Shown: piece by piece, positions 13,301 to 23,730 of the stretch
Layout: each line of letters starts with the position of its first letter
Numbering within the stretch: the stretch's first letter is position 1
DNA from: Lasioglossum baleicum
Taxonomy: Eukaryota; Arthropoda; Insecta; Hymenoptera; Halictidae
Reading direction: 5' to 3'
DNA: 64,000 nt
Assembly: GCF_051020765.1 (NCBI RefSeq)
Contig: NW_027469216.1
Coordinates: 288,765-352,764, forward strand
Translations under genes and position numbers: made by a program
Notes under the pieces: generated by a model
What the model saw: the letters and a program-made list of their open reading frames with translations, nothing else
What the model was told of the DNA's origin: nothing
The model's database searches: none

Positions 13301-16300
13301 TCCATTCGCTCAACCATCAAGGGAGAGTAAACGCGGCGACTGTGGCGGCACTCGCCATCGATGCGAAGTCAGCGTCGCGAAATTGGCGTTAAATTCGAAC
13401 GTTTGGATCAGTTATTTTCTTTCGGGCCCTTTTCAGCCCTGAACCGTGAAGCGCCGAAATTCGGGTTTCATTTTTAACGCGGCAGCTTATACCCCCCGAG
13501 CCGTTACCGACCACTGCCGGTGGTGGTCGGTAAGTTATCCTCCGCCGAGGTCGACGCGCGTTACCGATGCACACGTAAAAAATTTTCCGCGAATTTTCGC
13601 GAATTTTTCGCGCGGTAAGCCTTCGTCTCCGCGTCCTCCGTCCGACAAGCCTACTCTCGCCCGCACCCGTCGACCCGTTCTCGAGCTATACGGCGACAAA
13701 GAAACTTTGATTTTTCACTAATTTGACGTCATCGAGAAAGTTACGGCCAACTGGGAATTAAAGGTATATCGCCTTTCCGAAATTTCCGGGAGCTCGTCGG
13801 GCCTTCGGCCCCGCTCGGCTCGAGGTTGAGGTCGTCGGTAGCGACGATGGTGGCGGGGAGGTGCGCAATTGGTCTGTCATCGCCATCCCCCCCAACCCTT
13901 CCTCACCCTTTAAAATTAATGGAAAATGTAAACCTAAACGTAGAGTCGGATTCGTAACCTCGAAGTTACAAGTCCATTCGCTCAACCATCAAGGGAGAGT
14001 AAACTCGGCGACTGTGGCGGCACTCGCCATCGATGCGAAGTCAGCGTCGCGAAATTGGCGTTAAATTCGAACGTTTGGATCAGTTATTTTCTTTCGGGCC
14101 CTTTTCAGCCCTGAACCGTGGAAGCGCCGAAATTCGGGTTTCATTTCTAACCCGGCAGCTTATACCCCCCGAGCCGTTACCGACCACTGCCGGTGGTGGT
14201 CGGTAAGTTATCCTCCGCCGAGGTCGACGCGCGTTACCGATGCACACGTAAAAAATTTTCCGCGAATTTTCGCGAATTTTTCGCGCGGTAAGCCTGCGTC
14301 TCCGCGTCCTCCGTCCGACAAGCCTACTCTCGCCCGCACCCGTCGACCCGTTCTCGAGCTATACGGCGACAAAGAAACTTTGATTTTTCACTAATTTGAC
14401 GTCATCGAGAAAGTTACGGCCAACTGGGAATGAAAGGTATATCGCCTTTCCGAAATTTCCGGGAGCCCGTCGGGCCTTCGGCCCCGCTCGGCTCGAGGTC
14501 GAGGTCGTCGGTAGCGACGATGGTGGCGGGGAGGTGCGCAATTGGTCTGTCATCGCCATCCTCTCCCCCAAACCCCCCTCACCCTTTAAAATTAATGGAA
14601 AATGTAAACCTAAACGTAGAGTCGGATTCGTAACCTCGAAGTTACAAGTCCATTCGCTCAACCATCAAGGGAGAGTAAACGCGGCGACTGTGGCGGCACT
14701 CGCCATCGATGCGAAGTCAGCGTCGCGAAATTGGCGTTAAATTCGAACGTTTGGATCAGTTATTTTCTTTCGGGCCCTTTTCAGCCCTGAACCGTGGAAG
14801 CGCCGAAATTCGGGTTTCATTTTTAACGCGGCAGCTTATACCCCCCGAGCCGTTACCGACCACTGCCGGTGGTGGTCGGTAAGTTATCCTCCGCCGAGGT
14901 CGACGCGCGTTACCGATTAACACGTAAAAAATTTTCCGCGAATTTTCGCGAATTTTTCGCGCGGTAAGCCTTCGTCTCCGCGTCCTCCAACCGACAAGCC
15001 TACTCTCGCCCGCACCCGTCGACCCGTTCTCGAGCTATACGGCGACAAAGAAACTTTGATTTTTCACTAATTTGACGTCATCGAGAAAGTTACGGCCAAC
15101 TGGGAATTAAAGGTATATCGCCTTTCCGAAATTTCCGGGAGCTCGTCGGGCCTTCGGCCCCGCTCGGCTCGAGGTTGAGGTCGTCGGTAGCGACGATGGT
15201 GGCGGGGAGGTGCGCAATTGGTCTGTCATCGCCATCCCCCCCAACCCTTCCTCGCCCTTTAAAATTAATGGAAAATGTAAACCTAAACGTAGAGTCGGAT
15301 TCGTAACCTCGAAGTTACAAGTCCATTCGCTCAACCATCAAGGGAGAGTAAACGCGGCGACTGTGGCGGCACTCGCCATCGATGCGAAGTCAGCGTCGCG
15401 AAATTGGCGTTAAATTCGAACGTTTGGATCAGTTATTTTCTTTCGGGCCCTTTTCAGCCCTGAACCGTGGAAGCGCCGAAATTCGGGTTTCATTTTTAAC
15501 CCGGCAGCTTATACCCCCCGAGCCGTTACCGACCACTGCCGGTGGTGTTCGGTAAATTATCCTCCGCCGAGGTCGACGCGCGCTACCGATGCACACGTAA
15601 AAAATTTTTCGCGCGGTAAGCCTTCGTCTCCGCGTCCTCCGTCCGACAAGCCTACTCTCGCCCGCACCAGTCGACCCGTTCTCGAGCTATACGGCGACAA
15701 AGAAACTTTGATTTTTCACTAATTTGACGTCATCGAGAAAGTTACGGCCAACTGGGAATTAAAGGTATATCGCCTTTCCGAAATTTCCGGGAGCTCGTCG
15801 GGCCTTCGGCCCCGCTCGGCTCGAGGTCGAGGTCGTCGGTAGCGACGATGGTGGCGGGGAGGTGCGCAATTGGTCTGTCATCGCCATCCTCCCCCCCAAC
15901 CCCCCCCCCCCCTCACCCTTTAAAATTAATGGAAAATGTAAACCTAAACGTAGAGTCGGATTCGTAACCTCGAAGTTACAAGTCCATTCGCTCAACCATC
16001 AAGGGAGAGTAAACGTGGCGACTGTGGCGGCACTCGCCATCGATGCGAAGTCAGCGTCGCGAAATTGGCGTTAAATTCGAACGTTTGGATCAGTTATTTT
16101 CTTTCGGGCCCTTTTCAGCCCTGAACCGTGGAAGCGCCGAAATTCGGGTTTCATTTTTAACGCGGCAGCTTATACCCCCCGAGCCGTTACGGACCACTGC
16201 CGGTGGTGGTCGGTAAGTTATCCTCCGCCGAGGTCGACGCGCGTTACCGATGCACACGTAAAAAATATTCCGCGAATTTTCGCGAATTTTTCGCGCGGTA

Positions 16301-16406
16301 AGCCTTCGTCTCCGCGTCCTCCGTCCGACGAACCTACTCTCGCCCGCACCCGTCTACCCGTTCTCGAGCTATACGGCGACAAAGAAACTATGATTTTTCA
16401 CTAATT
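10356..16406 (+). repeat. Block C: nine monomers with an F-K dimer repeat and a truncated unit
   Basis: Monomers start at 10356, 11022, 11698, 12374, 13049, 13724, 14397, 15073 and 15725. Unit 10356 is 666 bp through loss of one 10-bp TTTTCGCGAA repeat. Two-monomer pairs 13049+13724 and 14397+15073 are alike at shifts of 1348-1349 bp: the first of each reads GGGAATGAAAGG, the second GAGGTTGAGG. Unit 15073 is only 652 bp because of a 21-bp loss near 15603 and also carries AACCCGGCAGC, GGTGTTCGG, GCGCGCTACC and GCACCAGTCG. Unit 15725 has the longest C run (13). Confidence 0.85.
15073..15724 (+). repeat. Shortest monomer (652 bp), 21-bp internal loss
   Basis: The A-tract runs straight into TTTTTCGCGCGG near 15600-15615, so two TTTTCGCGAA-type repeats are missing. 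The remainder of the shortfall is a shorter C tract. The same deletion with the same four private substitutions reappears in the unit at 38041, so the two share one origin. Confidence 0.9.
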
Positions 16407-18593
16407 TGACGTCATCGAGAAAGTTACGGCCAACTGGGAATTAAAGGTATATCGCCTTTCCGAAATTTCCGGGAGCCCGTCGGGCCTTCGGCCCCGCTCG
16501 GCTCGGCTCGGCTCGAGGTCGAGGTCGTCGGTAGCGACGATGGTGGCGGGGAGGTGCGCAATTGGGCTGTCATCGCCATCATCCTCCCAACCCCCCCTCA
16601 CCCTTTAAAATTAATGGAAAATGTAAACCTAAACGTAGAGTCGGATTCGTAACCTCGAAGTTACAAGTCCATTCGCTCAACTATCAAGGGAGAGTAAACG
16701 CGGCGACTGTGGCGGCACTCGCCGCCGAAGCGATGTCAGCGTCGCGAAGTTGGCGTTAAATTCGAACGTTTGAATCAGTTATTTTCTTTCGGTCCCTTTT
16801 CAGCCCTGAACCGTGGAAGCGCCGAAATTCGGGTTTCATTTTTAACGCGGCAGCTTATACCCCCCGTGCCGTTACCGACCACTGCCGGTGGTGGTCGGTA
16901 AGTTATCCTCCGCCGAGGTCGACGCGCGTTACCGATGCAGACGTAAAAAATTTTCCGGGAATTTTCGCGAATTTTTCGCGCGGTAAGCCTTCGTCTCCGC
17001 GTCCTCCGTCCGACGAGCCTACTCTCGCCCGCACCCGTCGACCCGTTCTCGAGCTATACGGCGACAAAGAAACTTTGATTTTTCACTAATTTGACGTCAT
17101 CGAGAAAGTTACGGCCAACTGGGAATTAAAGGTATATCGCCTTTCCGAAATTTCCGGGAGCTCGTCGGGCCTTCGGCCCCGCTCGGCTCGAGGTCGAGGT
17201 CGTCGGTAGCGACGATGGTGGCGGGGAGGTGCGCAATTGGTCTGTCATCGCCATCCTCCCCCCCAACCCCCCCTCACCCTTTAAAATTAATAGAAAATGT
17301 AAACCTAAACGTAGAGTCGGATTTGTAACCTCGATGTTACAAGTCCATTCGCTCAACTATCAAGGGAGAGTAAACGCGGCGACTGTGGCGGCACTCGCCG
17401 CCGATGCGATGTCAGCGTCGCGAAGTTGGCGTTAAATTCGAACGTTTGAATCAGTTATTTTCTTTCGGGCCCTTTTCAGCCCTGAACCGTGGAAGCGCCG
17501 AAATTCGGGTTTCATTTTTAACGCGGCAGCTTATACCCCCCGAGCCGTTACCGACCACAGCCGGTGGTGGTCGGTAAGTTATCCTCCGCCGAGGTCGACG
17601 CGCGTTACCGATGCACACGTAAAAAATTTTCCGCGAATTTTCGCGAATTTTTCGCGCGGTAAGCCTTCGTCTCCGCGTCCTCCGTCCGACAAGCCTACTC
17701 TCGCCCGCACCCGTCGACCCGTTCTCGAGCAATACGGCGACAGAGAAACTTTGATTTTTCACTAATTTGACGTCATCGAGAAAGTTACGGCCAACTGAGA
17801 ATTAAAGGTATATCGCCTTCCCGAAATTTCCGGGAGCCCGTCGGGCCTTCGGCCCCGCTCGGCTCGACGTCGAGGTCGTCGGTAGCGACGATGGTGGCGG
17901 GGAGGTGCGCAATTGGTCTGTCATCGCCATCTTCCCCTCCAACCCCCCCTCACCCTTTAAAATTAATGGAAAATGTAAACCTAAACGTAGAGTCGGATTC
18001 GTAACCTCGAAGTTACAAGTCCATTCGCTCAACTATCAATGGAGAGTAAACGCGGCGACTGTGGCGGCACTCGCCGCTGATGCGATGTCAGCGTCGCGAA
18101 GTTGGCGTTAAATTCGAACGTTTGAATCAGTTATTTTCTTTCGGGCCCTTTTCAGCCCTGAACCGTGGAAGCGCCGAAATTCGGGTTTCATTTTTAACGC
18201 GGCAGCTTATACCCCCCGTGCCGTTACCGACCACTGCCGGTGGTGGTCGGTAAGTTATCCTCCGCCGAGGTCGACGCGCGTTACCGATGCACACGTAAAA
18301 AATTTTCCGCGAATTTTTCGCGCGGTAAGCCTTCGTCTCCGCGTCCTCCGTCCGACAAGCCTACTCTCGCCCGCACCCGTCGACCCGTCCTCGAGCTATA
18401 CGGCGACAAAGAAACTTTGATTTTTAACTAATTTGACGTCATCGAGAAAGTTACGGCCAACTGGGAATTAAAGGTATATGGCCTTTCCGAAATTTCCGGG
18501 AGCTCGTCGGGCCTTCGGCCCCGCTCGGCTCGAGGTCGAGGTCGTCGGTAGCGACGATGGTGGCGGGGAGGTGCGCAATTGGTCTGTCATCGC
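16407..18593 (+). repeat. Block D: type I monomers, distal part shared with 41.8-43.6 kb
   Basis: Monomers start at 16407, 17092, 17768 and 18434 (first part only). From about 16790 the marks TTCGGTCCC, CCCCCCGTGCCG, GATGCAGACG, TTTTCCGGGAATTTT, TTAATAGAAAATG, GAGCAATACGGCGACAGAG, CTCGACGTCGAG, CAATGGAGAG, TTTTTAACTAA and GTATATGGCC all recur at a constant offset of about 24987 bp. Unit 17768 is 666 bp. Small differences (for example CCATCTTCCCC here, CCATCCTCCCC there) show some divergence since the two separated. Confidence 0.85.
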
Positions 18594-21130
18594 CATCCCC
18601 CCCAACCCTTCCTCACACTTTAAAATTAATGGAAAATGTAAACCTAAACGTAGAGTTGGATTCGTAACCTCGAAGTTACAAGTCCATTCGCTCAACCATC
18701 AAGGGAGAGTAAACGCGACGACTGTGGCGGCACTCGCCATCGATGCGAAGTCAGCGTCGCGAAATTGGCGGTAAATTCGAACGTTTGGATCAGTTATTTT
18801 CTTTCGGGCCCTTTTCAGCCCTGAACCGTGGAAGCGCCGAAATTCGGGTTTCATTTTTAACGCGGCAGCTTATACCCCCCGAGCCGTTACCGACCACTGC
18901 CGGTGATGGTCGGTAAGTTATCCTCCGCCGAGGTCGACGCGCGTTTCCGATGCACACGTAAAAAATTTTCCGCGAATTTTCGCGAATTTTTCGCGCGGTA
19001 AGCCTTCGTCTCCGCGTCCTCCGTCCGACAAGCCTACTCTCGCCCGCACCCGTCGACCCGTTCTCGAGCTATACGGCGACAAAGAAACTTTGATTTTTCA
19101 CTAATTTGACGTCATCGAGAAAGTTACGGCCAACTGGGAATTAAAGGTATATCGCCTTTCCGAAATTTCCGGGAGCCCGTCGGGCCTTCGGCCCCGCTCG
19201 GCTCGAGGTCGAGGTCGTCGGTAGCGACGATGGTGGCGGGGAGGTGCGCAATTGGTCTGTCATCGCCATCCCCCCCCAACCCTTCCTCACCCTTTAAAAT
19301 TAATGGAAAATGTAAACCTAAACGTAGAGTCGGATTCGTAACCTCGAAGTTACAAGTCCATTCGCTCAACCATCAAGGGAGAGTAAACGCGGCGACTGTG
19401 GCGGCACTCGCCATCGATGCGAAGTCAGCGTCGCGAAATTGGCGTTAAATTCGAACGTTTGGATCAGTTATTTTCTTTCGGGCCCTTTTCAGCCCTGAAC
19501 CGTGGAAGCGCCGAAATTCGGGTTTCATTTTTAACGCGGCAGCTTATACCCCCCGAGCCGTTACCGACCACTGCCGGTGGTGGTCGGTAAGTTATCCTCC
19601 GCCGAGGTCGACGCGCGTTACCGATGCACACGTAAAAAATTTTCCGCGAATTTTTGCGAATTTTTCGCGCGGTAAGCCTTCGTCTCCGCGTCCTCCGTCC
19701 GACGAGCCTACTCTCGCCCGCACCCGTCGACCCGTTCTCGAGCTATACGGCGACAAAGAAACTTTGATTTTTCACTAATTTGACGTCATCGAGAAAGTTA
19801 CGGCCAACTGGGAATTAAAGGTATATCGCCTTTCCGAAATTTGCGGGAGCTCGTCGGGCCTTCGGCCCCGCTCGGCTCGAGGTCGAGGTCGTCGGTAGCG
19901 ACGATGGTGGCGGGGAGGTGCGCAATTGGTCTGTCATCGCCATCCCCCCCCAACCCTTCCCCACCCTTTAAAATTAATGGAAAATGTAAACCTAAACGTA
20001 GAGTCGGATTCGTAACCTCGAAGTTACAAGGTCATTCGCTCAACCATCAAGGGAGGGTAAACGTGGCGACTGTGGCGGCACTCGCCATCGATGCGAAGTC
20101 AGCGTCGCGAAATTGGCGTTAAATTCGAACGTTTGGATCAGTTATTTTCTTTCGGGCCCTTTTCAGCCCTGAACCGTGGAAACGCCGAAATTCGGGTTTC
20201 ATTTTTAACGCGGCAGCTTATACCCCCCGAGCCGTTACCGACCACTGCCGGTGGTGGTCGGTAAGTTATCCTCCGCCGAGGTCGACGCGCGTTACCGATG
20301 CACACGTAAAAAATTTTCCGCGAATTTTCGCGAATTTTTCGCGCGGTAAGCCTGCGTCTCCGCGTCCTCCGTCCGACAAGCCTACTCTCGCCCGCACCCG
20401 TCGACCCGTTCTCGAGCTATACGGCGACAAAGAAACTTTGATTTTTCACTAATTTGACGTCATCGAGAAAGTTTTTGCCAACTGGGAATGAAAGGTATAT
20501 CGCCTTTCCGAAATTTCCGGGAACCCGTCGGGCCTTCGGCCCCGCTCGGCTCGAGGTCGAGGTCGTCGGTAGCGACGATGGTGGCGGGGAGGTGCGCAAT
20601 TGGTCTGTCATCGCCATCCTCCCCCCCAAACCCCCCTCACCCTTTAAAATTAATGGAAAATGTAAACCTAAACGTAGAGTCGGATTCGTAACCTCGAAGT
20701 TACAAGTCCATTCGCTCAACCATCAAGGGAGAGTAAACGCGGCGACTGTGGCGGCACTCGTCATCGATGCGAAGTCAGCGTCGCGAAATTGGCGTTAAAT
20801 TCGAACGTTTGGATCAGTTATTTTCTTTCGGGCCCTTTTCAGCCCTGAACCGTGGAAGCGCCGAAATTCGGGTTTCATTTTTAACGCGGCAGCTTATACC
20901 CCCCGAGCCGTTACCGACCACTGCCGGTGGTGGTCGGTAAGTTATCCTCCGCCGAGGTCGACGCGCGTTACCGATGCACACGTAAAAAATTTTCCGCGAA
21001 TTTTCGCGAATTTTTCGCGCGGTAAGCCTTCGTCTCCGCGTCCTCCGTCCGACAAGCCTACTCTCGCCCGCACCCGTCGACCCGTTCTCGAGCTATACGG
21101 CGACAAAGAAACTTTGATTTTTCACTAATT
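18594..21130 (+). repeat. Block E: mosaic type II monomers
   Basis: Holds the rest of the unit starting at 18434, then units at 19107, 19781 and 20455. From the C tract near 18594 the sequence switches from block D ancestry to block B ancestry: CCTCACACTTTAAA, GTAGAGTTGG, TTGGCGGTAAATTCG, GGTGATGGTCGG and GCGCGTTTCCG all sit 9425 bp after the same marks in units 9009-9682. This match ends near 19405, where 19107 reads ATCGAT while 9682 reads GCCGCCGATG. Units 19781 and 20455 then resemble 12374 and 13049 at a 7406-7407 bp shift. Unit 20455 has a private GTTTTTGCCAAC where others read GTTACGGCCAAC. Confidence 0.8.
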
Positions 21131-23162
21131 TGACGTCATCGAGAAAGTTACGGCCAACTGGGAATTAAAGGTATATCGCCTTTCCGAAATTTCCGGGAGC
21201 TCGTCGGGCCTTCGGCCACGCTCGGCTCGAGGTTGAGGTCGTCGGTAGCGACGATGGTGGCGGGGAGGTGCGCAATTGGTCTGTCATCACCATCCCCCCC
21301 AACCCTTCCTCGCCCTTTAAAATTAATGGAAAATGTAAACCTAAACGTAGAGTCGGATTCGTAACCTCGAAGTTACAAGTCCATTCGCTCAACCATCAAG
21401 GGAGAGTAAACGCGACGACTGTGGCGGCACTCGCCATCGATGCGAAGTCAGCGTCGCGAAATTGGCGTTAAATTCGAACGTTTGGATCAGTTATTTTCTT
21501 TCGGGCCCTTTTCAGCCCTGAACCGTGGAAGCGCCGAAATTCGGGTTTCATTTTTAACGCGGCAGCTTATACCCCCCGAGCCGTTACCGACCACTGCCGG
21601 TGGTGGTCGGTAAGTTATCCTCCGCCGAGGTCGACGCGCGTTACCGATGCACACGTAAAAAATTTTCTGCGAATTTTCGCGAATTTTTCGCGCGGTAAGC
21701 CTTCGTCTCCGCGTCCTCCGTCCGACAAGCCTACTCTCGCCCGTACCCGTCGACCCGTTCTCGAGCTATACGGCGACAAAGAAACTTTGATTTTTCACTA
21801 ATTTGACGTCATCGAGAAAGTTACGGCCAACTGAGAATTAAAGGTATATCGCCTTTCCGAAATTTGCGGGAGCTCGTCGGGCCTTCGGCCCCGCTCGGCT
21901 CGAGGTCGAGGTCGTCGGTAGCGACGATGGTGGCGGGGAGGTGCGCAATTGGTCTGTCATCGCCATCCTCCCCCCCAACCCCCCCTCACCCTTTAAAATT
22001 AATGGAAAATGTAAACCTAAACGTAGAGTCGGATTCGTAACCTCGAAGTTACAAGTCCATTCGCTCAACTATCAAGGGAGAGTAAACGCGGCGACTGTGG
22101 CGGCACTCGCCGCCGATGCGATGTCAGCGTCGCGAAGTTGGCGTTAAATTCGAACGTTTGAATCAGTTATTTTCTTTCGGGCCCTTTTCAGCCCTGAACC
22201 GTGGAAGCGCCGAAATTCGGGTTTCATTTTTAACGCGGCAGCTTATACCCCCCGAGCGTTAACGACCACTGCCGGTGGTGGTCGGTAAGTTATCCTCCGC
22301 CGAGGTCGACGCGCGTTACCGATGCACACGTAAAAAATTTTCCGCGAATTTTCGCTAATTTTTCGCGCGGTAAGCCTTCGTCTCCGCGTCCTCCGTCCGA
22401 CAAGCCTACTCTCGCCCGCACCCGTCGACCCGTTCTCGAGTTATACGGCGACAAAGAAACTTTGATTTTTCACTAATTTGACGTCATCGAGAAAGTTACG
22501 GCCAACTGGGAATTAAAGGTATATCGCCTTTCCGAAATTTCCGGGAGCCCGTCGGGCCTTCGGCCCCGCTCGGCTCGGCTCGGCTCGAGGTCGAGGTCGT
22601 CGGTGGCGACGATGGTGGCGGGGAGGTGCGCAATTGGTCTGTCATCGCCATCATCCTCCCAACCCCCCCTCACCCTTTAAATTAATGGAAAATGTAAACC
22701 TAAACGTAGAGTCGGATTCGTAACCTCGAATTTACAAGTCCATTCGCTCAACTATCAAGGGAGAGTAAACGCGGCGACTGTGGCGGCACTCGCCGCCGAA
22801 GCGATGTCAGCGTCGCGAAGTTGGCGTTAAATTCGAACGTTTGAATCAGTTATTTTCTTTCGGGCCCTTTTCAGCCCTGAACCGTGGAAGCGCCGAAATT
22901 CGGGTTTCATTTTTGACGCGGCAGCTTATACCCCCCGAGCCGTTACCGACCACTGCCGGTGGTGGTCGGTAAGTTATCCTCCGCCGAGGTCGACGCGCGT
23001 TACCGATGCACACGTAAAAAATTTTCCGCGAATTTTCGCGAATTTTTCGCGCGGTAAGCCTTCGTCTCCGCGTCCTCCGTCCGACAAGCCTACTCTCGCC
23101 CGCACCCGTCGACCCGTCCTCGAGCTATACGGCGACAAAGAAACTTTGATTTTTCACTAATT

Positions 23163-23170
23163 TGACGTCA
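23163..23170. promoter_or_regulatory. TGACGTCA palindrome (CRE/ATF-like 8-mer), one per monomer
   Basis: A perfect 8-bp palindrome identical to the consensus cAMP-response element bound by CREB/ATF-type bZIP proteins. It sits in the context CTAATTTGACGTCATCGAG and is the anchor used for all monomer starts given here. It is present at all 95 anchor positions, even where the flank mutates: three related units (24515, 29925, 33987) read AATATGACGTCA. Binding is inference; the match may be chance fixed by homogenisation, since any 8-mer in an ancestral monomer would be multiplied. It also contains an AatII site (GACGTC). Confidence 0.45.
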
Positions 23171-23237
23171 TCGAGAAAGTTACGGCCAACTGGGAATTAA
23201 AGGTATATCGCCTTTCCGAAATTTCCGGGAGCTCGTC

Positions 23238-23261
23238 GGGCCTTCGGCCCCGCTCGGCTCG
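23238..23261. other. GC-rich stem-loop followed by GCTCG microsatellite
   Basis: GGGCC-TTC-GGCCC forms a 5-bp stem with a three-base loop at 23238-23250. In copies with GAGCCCGTCGGGC upstream, a second competing stem (GCCC/GGGC) overlaps it. Immediately downstream are two GCTCG units (23252-23261). A recurrent subset of monomers has four units, which accounts for much of the 684-686 bp length class. One early copy (near 7060) carries a T substitution inside the expanded run. Structure is predicted from base pairing only. Confidence 0.6.
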
Positions 23262-23325
23262 AGGTCGAGGTCGTCGGTAGCGACGATGGTGGCGGGGAGG
23301 TGCGCAATTGGTCTGTCATCGCCAT

Positions 23326-23350
23326 CCTCCCCCCCAACCCCCCCTCACCC
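23326..23350 (-). other. C-run tract; potential G-quadruplex on the minus strand
   Basis: Two runs of seven C separated by AA, then T, CA and CCC. On the minus strand this gives four or more runs of three or more G with loops of 1-3 bases, meeting the usual G3+N1-7 rule; the plus strand could form an i-motif. All three sequence versions seen in the array (CATCATCCTCCC, CATCCTCCCCCCC and CATCCCCCCC followed by AACCCTTCC) still satisfy the rule, with a loop of up to seven bases in the last. Run lengths vary between neighbours, up to 13 C at 15900-15912 and 12 C at 36850-36861, as expected from slippage. Folding in vivo is not shown. Confidence 0.6.
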
Positions 23351-23457
23351 TTTAAAATTAATGGAAAATGTAAACCTAAACGTAGAGTCGGATTTGTAAC
23401 CTCGAAGTTACAAGTCCATTCGCTCAACTATCAAGGGAGAGTAAACGCGGCGACTGT

Positions 23458-23473
23458 GGCGGCACTCGCCGCC
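23458..23473. other. Stem-loop GGCGGC-ACTC-GCCGCC, type I monomers only
   Basis: A perfect 6-bp stem with a four-base loop. In type II monomers the right arm reads GCCATC and in the GGCTCTCGCCACC variant (units at 53570, 54255, 56290, 62403) it reads GCCACC, so the stem is shortened. The structure is therefore not kept across the family, which argues against a general requirement for it. Confidence 0.5.
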
Positions 23474-23534
23474 GATGCGATGTCAGCGTCGCGAAGTTGG
23501 CGTTAAATTCGAACGTTTGGATCAGTTATTTTCT

Positions 23535-23557
23535 TTCGGGCCCATTTCAGCCCTGAA
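23535..23557. other. Imperfect stem-loop TTCGGGC / GCCCTGAA
   Basis: GGGC pairs with GCCC and TTC with GAA, with one unpaired T on the 3' arm and an eight-base loop. The loop usually begins CCTTTT and here CCATTT. Several lineages break it: GTCC instead of GCCC near 3960, AGACCTG instead of AGCCCTG near 45165, 49895, 53281, 55999, 60080 and 62112, and GACATG near 40438. Predicted from pairing only. Confidence 0.45.
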
Positions 23558-23618
23558 CCGTGGAAGCGCCGAAATTCGGGTTTCATTTTTAACGCGGCAG
23601 CTTATACCCCCCGAGCCG

Positions 23619-23648
23619 TTACCGACCACTGCCGGTGGTGGTCGGTAA
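23619..23648. other. 30-bp dyad: 11-bp perfect inverted arms, 8-base spacer
   Basis: Left arm TTACCGACCAC and right arm GTGGTCGGTAA are exact reverse complements separated by TGCCGGTG. This is the longest perfect inverted repeat I see in the unit. A second widespread form reads GAGCGTTAACGACC instead of GAGCCGTTACCGACC: one base is lost and one substituted, giving one mismatch in the left arm and a HpaI site. Dyads of this size can serve as protein-binding sites or extrude as cruciforms; neither is shown here. Confidence 0.65.
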
Positions 23649-23691
23649 GTTATCCTCCGCCGAGGTCGACGCGCGTTACCGATGCACACGT

Positions 23692-23730
23692 AAAAAATTT
23701 TCTGCGAATTTTCGCGAATTTTTCGCGCGG
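23692..23730. repeat. A6T4 tract plus TTTTCGCGAA short tandem repeat
   Basis: AAAAAATTTT is followed by TCTGCGAA (usually TCCGCGAA), TTTTCGCGAA and TTTTTCGCGCGG. The phased A/T tract suggests intrinsic curvature. The 10-bp direct repeats are a slippage hotspot: units starting at 10356, 17768, 42755 and 47482 lost one 10-bp repeat, and units starting at 15073 and 38041 lost 21 bp. Base changes inside it (TTTTGCGAA, TTTTCGCTAA) mark particular lineages. Confidence 0.75.

Noticed and set aside
23201..23220. TATA-like promoter (AAAGGTATATCG)
   Set aside because: The element is present in each unit, but there is no initiator, downstream gene or other promoter context to support it.
23501..23520. 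RNA polymerase III B box (CGTTCGAATTT on the minus strand)
   Set aside because: It matches the B-box core only in part (last conserved C is T), there is no convincing A box at proper spacing, and no tRNA or SINE fold is visible.
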